Shown: in pieces, positions 32,495-38,300 of the stretch
Numbering within the stretch: position 1 is the first letter of the stretch
Layout: each line of letters starts with the position of its first letter
Origin: Pseudomonas endophytica
GTDB taxonomy: Bacteria; Pseudomonadota; Gammaproteobacteria; Pseudomonadales; Pseudomonadaceae
Reading direction: 5' to 3'
Assembly (NCBI RefSeq): GCF_001411475.1
Contig: NZ_LLWH01000168.1
Coordinates: forward strand, 1 to 38,300
Length of the DNA: 38,300 bases
The notes under the pieces: generated by a model
Seen by the model: the letters and a program-made list of their open reading frames with translations, nothing else
Databases searched by the model: none
What the model was told of the DNA's origin: nothing
Translations under genes and position numbers: made by a program

Positions 32495-33730
32495 TTGCCA
32501 TTGATCAAGCCTGTGACGGCCATTAGAGCTCAATTGCAAGGGATCGCTCTGTTTGCGTTGCTGACGACTTGGCTAGTGCCAGTCACAGCCCGCGCCGACA
32601 GTTGCCATGTCACGCCTTGGCCGTTGTGGCAGACGTTCGCCGAGCATTTTGTGCAGCCCGACGGTCGAGTCATGGATGCCAGTACGCCACAGCGTCACAG
32701 CTCTTCGGAGGGGCAGTCGTATGCCATGTTTTTTGCTTTAGTGGCCGACGACCGTGAAACCTTCGAAAAGCTATGGCGTTGGAGCGTAAATAATCTTGCC
32801 CAAGGTGACATCAAGACCCATTTGCCCGGATGGTTTTGGGGGCTGGATGAGAACGGCGAATGGATCCTGCTCGACAGCAATTCGGCTTCTGATGGCGACT
32901 TGTGGTTTGCCTATGCCTTGCTAGAAGCCGGTCGGTTGTGGCATCGCGCAGACTACATCGAAGACGGCCGGCATTTGCTGAAGAACGTCGTGAGTCAAGA
33001 AGTTGCTAACTTGCCGGGTTTGGGCGAGATGCTAATGCCCGGCAAGTTTGGTTTCATCAAGCCTGATCCGGCGACGCCTGCTCAGTGGCAGTTGAATCCA
33101 AGCTACATGCCTATTCCGATGCTGCGACGATTTGCAGAAGTCGACCCGCAAGGCCCATGGGCACAAATCGCCAAAAATACCGTCACCCTGATCAAAGCCG
33201 TTTCTCACAACGGCTTTGTTGCGGATTGGGTGACTTACCGAGCCACCGGGCCTGACACAGGCGAGTTTATCGTTGATCCCACCAAAGGGGATCTAGGCAG
33301 CTATGACGCTATTCGAACGTACCTGTGGGCAGGGGTGATGCCTGCTCGTGACCGTTTGCGCAAACCGCTCCTCGATAATTTGGGGGGGATGTTACAGGCC
33401 ACTGTTGAAGACGGCGTGCCGCCTGAAAAAGTTCAGGTCTCAAGCGGTGAGCGAAGTGGGGCGGGGCCGTTTGGTTTTTCAGCGGCATTGCTGCCGTACT
33501 TCAAAGCACTTGGTAAGACGTCAGTGCAACAGCACCAGGCCCTTCGTGTTGAGCAGCTTATGGCGCAGAGCCTGACGCCTGAAGCGCTCAAGCTTACGCA
33601 GCCACCCTATTACTTTTTTGTACTTAGCCTGTTTTCGCTGGGCTATGTGGATAACCGCTACCACTTCCTTGATGACGGGAAGTTGCAACCGATGTGGGAG
33701 ACACTATGTCCGCGCGCCACCACGCCGTAG
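32495..33730 (+). CDS. bcsZ: Periplasmic endoglucanase BcsZ (GH8)
   Basis: Periplasmic beta-1,4-glucanase of glycoside hydrolase family 8, required for normal cellulose export; wssD in the Wss scheme. 411 residues from a TTG at 32495; the signal peptide ends VTARA-DSC. Catalytic acid Glu72 is in SSSEGQSYAMFF and base Asp271 in GSYDAIRTYLW, matching the positions of Glu55/Asp243 in E. coli BcsZ. The start is not certain: TTG is unusual, and a GTG occurs 18 nt later. Its 3' end overlaps bcsC by 25 nt. Confidence 0.93.
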   Translation: MPLIKPVTAIRAQLQGIALFALLTTWLVPVTARADSCHVTPWPLWQTFAEHFVQPDGRVMDASTPQRHSSSEGQSYAMFFALVADDRETFEKLWRWSVNNLAQGDIKTHLPGWFWGLDENGEWILLDSNSASDGDLWFAYALLEAGRLWHRADYIEDGRHLLKNVVSQEVANLPGLGEMLMPGKFGFIKPDPATPAQWQLNPSYMPIPMLRRFAEVDPQGPWAQIAKNTVTLIKAVSHNGFVADWVTYRATGPDTGEFIVDPTKGDLGSYDAIRTYLWAGVMPARDRLRKPLLDNLGGMLQATVEDGVPPEKVQVSSGERSGAGPFGFSAALLPYFKALGKTSVQQHQALRVEQLMAQSLTPEALKLTQPPYYFFVLSLFSLGYVDNRYHFLDDGKLQPMWETLCPRATTP

Positions 33731-36700
33731 CCTTTGGGATACTTGCTGCCCTGATTAATAACAGCAGTTTTGCCGCGCTTAATGACGCGGGTAAAGCGCT
33801 GCTAGAACAGGGTAAATATTGGCAAACCCAAGATGACCCTGCTCGGGCAACTGAGGTCTGGAAGAAACTGCTGCTGATCGATCCTCAGCAAGCGGATGCG
33901 CTCTATGGTCTTGGTTTGCTTGAGCTCAAGGCTAAGCGAACGGCGGGGGCCGGAAATTATCTGGCGCAGCTCAAGAAGTCCCATCCGGGTGACCCGTTGA
34001 CCCTGCAGCTGGAGCAGGCCGTCGCGTTGCAAGCCGGTAAAAATCCGGACTTACTGGATGAGGCGCGCACCCAGGCGAGAAGTGGAGAACTGGAAAAATC
34101 GGTAGCGCTCTATCGACAGGCCTTCGCGGGTAAACCGCCTCAAGGTGAGCTGGCCCTGGAGTACTACAACTATCTAAGTTATACCCCCGGAGGGGGCAGT
34201 GAGGCGCAAGAAGGCTTAGAGCGCCTGTTGCAACAGAACCCTAATAACGCCAAGGCTAAATTGGTGCTTGCAAAGCTCCTGATTCGTAACGAGGGCACTC
34301 GCCCTGAAGGCTTGCGTCGTCTTGCACAGTTATCAACACTCCCCGAATTGGGCGGGGAGGCGACCGAAAGCTGGCGCCAAGGGCTGGTATGGCTGGGTAT
34401 ACCGCGCCCCTCGGATATCCCCTTGTTCGAGGCTTATCTCAAGGCCAACCCCAACGACAGCGAAATTCGCGCTCAAATGCAACGCCGGCCTAAGGCGGGC
34501 AGCACGGCTAACATGAATCCAAACTTGGCGCGCGGATTTAAGGCATTGCAAGACAATCAGTTGAGTGTCGCTGAGCAAGCCTTTCAGGCGCGATTAAAAG
34601 AACAGCCTCAAGATTCTGACGCGCTGGGTGGTTTGGGTTTGGTTCGTCAGCGCCAGGGTCGTTTGAGCGATGCCAATGAATTGCTCAGCCGTGCTGCGGC
34701 TCGTGGCTCTGACAAGCGCTGGCAAACGGCGCTGGATGGCAACCGTTATTGGAGCCTCTTGAGCCAAGCCGAAAAGGCACGCGCCAGCCAAGATCTACCC
34801 CGCGCACGCACTCTGTTGCAGCAAGCGATTGCCAGCAAACCGCGTCAGGCTGAGGGCTACATTGTGTTGGGCGCGGTGCAGGCAGAGCAAAATCAGTTGA
34901 GTAACGCCGAGGCCAGCTATCGTCAAGCGCTGAATCTGGACAAAGACAACCCGGATGCGTTGCTAGGGTTGATCACCGTGATGTCGCAAAACGGTCAGGC
35001 TGTTCAGGCCATGCAAATGGTTGATCGTATGACCCCAGCTCAGCAACAGCGTTTGGGTGATTTGCGTCCGTTGAAAGCGGCTGTGGCAGTCGGTAAGGCC
35101 AAGAATGCGGCACGCAGCGGTGACCTAAAAGGGGCTATTGCGGCGCAACAAGAGGCCGTTCGCAATGATCCAAGCAATGCTTGGGCGCATTACGACCTGG
35201 CGCTGTATTACCTGCAAGCCAAAACGCCTGACAAGGCTCGGCAGACCATGGCTGAGGCGCTCAAAGCGAACCCCCAAGATCCAGAAGTGTTGTATGCCAA
35301 TGCATTGCTCTCCAGCCAGTTGGGGGAATGGTCGGCTGCACAAAGTACCTTAGATCGCATTCCTGTTAGCCAGCGAACGGCTCCTATGCAGCAGTTGGCC
35401 AGTCAAGCCCAGATTCAGTCGCTGATGGCACAAGCTTCAACTCTGGCCAAGCAAGGCGACCGCGCTCAAGCGCTAACCCTGTTGCGCCGTGCTGAGTTAG
35501 CTGCCTCTGGCAAGCCGCAGTCTATTGGGATGCTGGCGTCGGCTTACGTGGATGCGGGCTATCCCGATCACGCTCTGTCGATGCTGCGCAACGCTATTGC
35601 ACAAAGCAGTAATCCGCCAGTGTCCTTGCGCTTGGCTTACGCCGGTGTGCTGCTCAGAACCGGGGATGATGCGCAGGTTAACCAGCTCCTGCATGAGTTG
35701 CAGAGCCAGCCTTTAACTGCGGCGGATCAGCGTTCTTACGACGAAGTCCTGTTTTTGTACACCGTGCGCCAAGCCGATGTATTGCGTGAGAAGGGCGATT
35801 TGGTTGCGGCTTACGACACCTTGGCTCCGGCCTTGGCCCAGCGGCCAAACGACCCATTGGCCAATGGCGCTTTGGCGCGCATGTACCTAGCCAATGGCGA
35901 CAGTGCCAAAGCCATCGCGCTGTACAAACCCTTACTGCGCAATGCTCCTAACGACCCGCAATTGCAGATCGGTATGGCGCAAGCCTTGAGTAAGGCCGGT
36001 GATAAGAGTGGGGCTGCAGACGCCGCCGACAGAGCGCTGGAGTTGGCGCCGAATGATGCACAGATACTGGCCAGTGCGGCGGGTATCTTCCGCGCTCAGG
36101 GTAAAAACGCAAAGGCTCAGGACCTCTACACCCGTGCGCTTGCGTTGCAAGCTCCAGCCAAACAAGAGCTCAATCCTTTCGCCAACACGGCAGTTGCTGC
36201 CAACCCCTTCGTTGGCTCAGCGGGTCAGCGCCGTCAGTCGCGATTGGCACAGGGCAGTGCGCCGCAGATTCCAGAGCCAGCACAAGAACAGCTCGCCGCC
36301 GCAGACGATGTTATCGAACCTGTTCCGCGCCCGTATGCTGCGGATACCTCGCGGCCTATTCGCATAGCGTCAAGCGTCAGTCAGGGGGGGTATGTCCCGG
36401 GGGGCTACGAAGATGACTACATTGCGCCCCGCCGCGTAGCTGCACCCGTGGCGAGTGATCCGCAGGAGGAGGCGCGCCAAGCGATGCAAACAGCCTTGAC
36501 TGAGATCAAGCAAGAACGCAGCCCCCGTGTCACTCAAGGGGTGGCCATTCGCAGCAATGACAGCGAGTCGGGGCTGAGCAAAATGACCGACGTCGAAGCG
36601 CCGCTGGAGATCAGTTTGCCTGTGGGCGATGACCGTGTTGCCCTGCGTGTGACGCCCGTGTCGTTGAATGCAGGCAGTGTTGGCGACTCTGCCAAAACCC

Positions 36701-37740
36701 GTTTTGGCGGCCCTAACGCAGCTCAACTTGAGGCCGTACAAGCGGTGCTGGCGACCCCCGAACCGACCACTGCTCAGTTGGCTGCGGCCAGTGGCGTTGA
36801 TGGCTCGGCTGGGCGTCAAAAGGACTCAGGCGTCGGTGTGGCAGTGGGCTACGAAATGCCTTCGCTGGGGCTCAAGGCCGATATTGGTATGAGCCCGCTG
36901 GGTTTCTTGTACAGCACCCCAGTGGGAGGCGTGAGTATTGACCGGGCATTGAGCGATGACAGCAATGTGCGCTATGGCGCGAGTGTGTCGCGTCGCTCAG
37001 TGAACGACAGCCTAGTGTCTTTTGCCGGTGCCAAAGATGCGCGTAGCGGCCTCAAATGGGGCGGTGTGACCGCTAATGGCGGGCGTGTACAACTGGGCTA
37101 TGACAATGGCGAGTACGGTGCCTACGGTTATGCCGGTCTGTATAAGCTGCTAGGCAACAACGTCAAAGACAACACCCGTGCTGAAGGCGGCGCCGGTATT
37201 TACTGGTACTTGTTAAGCGACGACACCCGGCAGTTGACCGCAGGGTTAGGGGCTACTGCCCTGAGTTACGACAACAATCAGGGGACGTTCACCTACGGCA
37301 GTGGCGGTTATTTCAGCCCGCAAAATTACTTCTCTATTGGCGTACCGGTTAGTTGGTCGCAACGCACGGATCGTTTGAGCTACACCCTGCGCGGTTCTGT
37401 GGGCCTGCAACATATCGAGCAAGACTCGGCCAAGTATTTCGCCAACGACAGCAATATGCAGGCCGTGCTAGAGCAGGCGTCCACGGCCTATGCGGCTGCT
37501 GGGTCATCGTTGCAGAGCCAGTCTTCGGGGCAAAACAAAACCGGTATTGGCTATAACCTCGGCGCGGCGGCGGAGTATCGCTTGGGCAGTAACATGATTT
37601 TGGGGGGCAGTTTCGGCATGGATAACGCTCAGGACTACAAGCAATGGACGGGCGGCTTGTATCTGCGTTACACGCTAGAAGACTTCACCGGGCGCATGCC
37701 GATGCCGGTTAACCCTTACCTTTCCCCGTATTCGTACTAA
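33706..37740 (+). CDS. bcsC: Cellulose export outer-membrane protein BcsC
   Basis: Outer-membrane secretin-like exporter; wssE in the Wss scheme. 1344 residues from the ATG at 33706, preceded by GGGAG 8 nt upstream, inside the end of bcsZ. The N-terminal signal peptide is followed by about 18 tetratricopeptide repeats (roughly residues 30-830, with repeated A...Y..AL patterns), a low-complexity Pro/Gln/Ala-rich linker, and a C-terminal BCSC_C beta-barrel (about 1020-1344) ending in an aromatic residue (SYSPYSY-type end). It carries cellulose across the periplasm and outer membrane. Confidence 0.94.
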   Translation: MSARHHAVAFGILAALINNSSFAALNDAGKALLEQGKYWQTQDDPARATEVWKKLLLIDPQQADALYGLGLLELKAKRTAGAGNYLAQLKKSHPGDPLTLQLEQAVALQAGKNPDLLDEARTQARSGELEKSVALYRQAFAGKPPQGELALEYYNYLSYTPGGGSEAQEGLERLLQQNPNNAKAKLVLAKLLIRNEGTRPEGLRRLAQLSTLPELGGEATESWRQGLVWLGIPRPSDIPLFEAYLKANPNDSEIRAQMQRRPKAGSTANMNPNLARGFKALQDNQLSVAEQAFQARLKEQPQDSDALGGLGLVRQRQGRLSDANELLSRAAARGSDKRWQTALDGNRYWSLLSQAEKARASQDLPRARTLLQQAIASKPRQAEGYIVLGAVQAEQNQLSNAEASYRQALNLDKDNPDALLGLITVMSQNGQAVQAMQMVDRMTPAQQQRLGDLRPLKAAVAVGKAKNAARSGDLKGAIAAQQEAVRNDPSNAWAHYDLALYYLQAKTPDKARQTMAEALKANPQDPEVLYANALLSSQLGEWSAAQSTLDRIPVSQRTAPMQQLASQAQIQSLMAQASTLAKQGDRAQALTLLRRAELAASGKPQSIGMLASAYVDAGYPDHALSMLRNAIAQSSNPPVSLRLAYAGVLLRTGDDAQVNQLLHELQSQPLTAADQRSYDEVLFLYTVRQADVLREKGDLVAAYDTLAPALAQRPNDPLANGALARMYLANGDSAKAIALYKPLLRNAPNDPQLQIGMAQALSKAGDKSGAADAADRALELAPNDAQILASAAGIFRAQGKNAKAQDLYTRALALQAPAKQELNPFANTAVAANPFVGSAGQRRQSRLAQGSAPQIPEPAQEQLAAADDVIEPVPRPYAADTSRPIRIASSVSQGGYVPGGYEDDYIAPRRVAAPVASDPQEEARQAMQTALTEIKQERSPRVTQGVAIRSNDSESGLSKMTDVEAPLEISLPVGDDRVALRVTPVSLNAGSVGDSAKTRFGGPNAAQLEAVQAVLATPEPTTAQLAAASGVDGSAGRQKDSGVGVAVGYEMPSLGLKADIGMSPLGFLYSTPVGGVSIDRALSDDSNVRYGASVSRRSVNDSLVSFAGAKDARSGLKWGGVTANGGRVQLGYDNGEYGAYGYAGLYKLLGNNVKDNTRAEGGAGIYWYLLSDDTRQLTAGLGATALSYDNNQGTFTYGSGGYFSPQNYFSIGVPVSWSQRTDRLSYTLRGSVGLQHIEQDSAKYFANDSNMQAVLEQASTAYAAAGSSLQSQSSGQNKTGIGYNLGAAAEYRLGSNMILGGSFGMDNAQDYKQWTGGLYLRYTLEDFTGRMPMPVNPYLSPYSY

Positions 37741-37757
37741 TAAGCTGGAGTTAGACC

Positions 37758-38300
37758 GTGGCAGCATCTCTTTTGGCGGGTATGACTATTTTGATGATCG
37801 GCGACAGCCACTTGGCGACGCCTGGCTATTTGATTACCTCCTTGCATGAGGACCTCGTGGCCCAAGGGGCCAAAGTTCATACATTGGGGGTTTGCGGTTC
37901 GAATGCTGGCGACTGGCTCAAAGCCTCCCCGGCGGGGCAGTGTGGTGCCGCTGAACGACGTGACTCCGGCAAGGTGGTGGTGTTGAGCGATAAGACTGCG
38001 ACCAAGCCGATCAGTGAGTTGATAGCGGCTGATAAACCGGATCTGGTGTTGGTTGTGCTGGGTGACACGATGGCGGGTTACGACAAACCAGATTTTCCCA
38101 AAACATGGGCCTGGCAGCAGACCAAGGCCTTGACCGCAGCCATTGCCGCGACAGGCACCCGTTGCGTGTGGGTTGGCCCGAACCGGGGTTCAGATGGTGG
38201 CAAGTACAAAAAAACGGTTGGTAGGGCCGAAGTCGTATCCAGTTTTCTCGCTACAAACGTTGCGCCTTGTGACTACATCGCCTCTTTGAAGTTTTCCGTA
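37758..38300 (+). CDS. wssF: WssF-like SGNH hydrolase of cellulose acetylation (partial)
   Basis: The first ~181 residues of an SGNH/GDSL-type protein, cut off at the right edge. The motif MIGDSHLATPGYL includes the GDSH block I at about residues 15-18; LVVLGDTMAGYD resembles a later block. In P. fluorescens the wss operon continues with wssF-wssI, which acetylate the cellulose; WssF is the first of these. The start is a GTG with GGAG 7 nt upstream. No clear signal peptide is seen. Only the continuation of the operon would confirm the name. Confidence 0.75.
   Translation, partial: MAASLLAGMTILMIGDSHLATPGYLITSLHEDLVAQGAKVHTLGVCGSNAGDWLKASPAGQCGAAERRDSGKVVVLSDKTATKPISELIAADKPDLVLVVLGDTMAGYDKPDFPKTWAWQQTKALTAAIAATGTRCVWVGPNRGSDGGKYKKTVGRAEVVSSFLATNVAPCDYIASLKFSV

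Overview
The window reads as a chromosomal segment of a Pseudomonas species, probably from the fluorescens/putida/fragi side of the genus. The evidence is the gene content and gene order: an fpvGHJK-fpvCDE ferri-pyoverdine reduction and uptake operon, a Wss-type cellulose operon, Pseudomonas-type Ala/Glu/Val tRNA genes, and REP/REPIN repeats of the TGTAGGAGC...GCTCCTACA kind. GC content looks like the mid-fifties by eye. Nothing looks plasmid- or phage-borne.

Layout. Positions 1-4927 (minus strand) hold a tightly overlapping operon, fpvG-H-J-K-C-D-E. It encodes a PepSY membrane reductase, its three small partners, and a ferrous-iron ABC transporter, and the permease runs off the left edge. 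A Fur-like site lies just upstream, and a manganese importer gene (mntH, minus) follows. The plus strand then carries gltX, a REPIN, and a duplicated tRNA-Ala(GGC)/tRNA-Glu(TTC) cassette with its own strong promoter and double terminator. From 9.1 to 26 kb is ordinary housekeeping and accessory chromosome: a hotdog thioesterase, dusC, a tiny basic protein, pbpG, an XRE/DUF2975 pair, an rRNA-type methyltransferase, dps, azlCD, three small Pseudomonas proteins (one with a 21-bp tandem repeat), a divergent shikimate dehydrogenase homologue, a YceH-family gene, a DUF1993 gene, sstT, nhaR, a small lipoprotein, a terC-family gene, a small membrane protein, a C39-peptidase-like lipoprotein without its catalytic residues, a puuB-like oxidase, and tRNA-Val(GAC).

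Positions 26650-38300 (plus) hold the cellulose operon: wssA (ParA/MinD ATPase, BcsQ-like), bcsA, bcsB, bcsZ, bcsC and the start of wssF, an SGNH-type gene associated with cellulose acetylation. The first genes overlap by 4 nt and bcsZ/bcsC by 25 nt, so translation is probably coupled. BcsA carries a C-terminal PilZ domain, so output should respond to c-di-GMP. The 670-base upstream region holds a REPIN and two candidate FleQ-type sites, one overlapping a candidate -35 element.

I did not find a clearly undescribed system. The most worthwhile leads are the putative FleQ sites, a start region sequestered in a hairpin (16.2 kb), a terminator-like hairpin ahead of gltX, the two near-identical REPINs in opposite orientation, the acceptor-stem mismatch in tRNA-Val, and the inactive C39-like lipoprotein.
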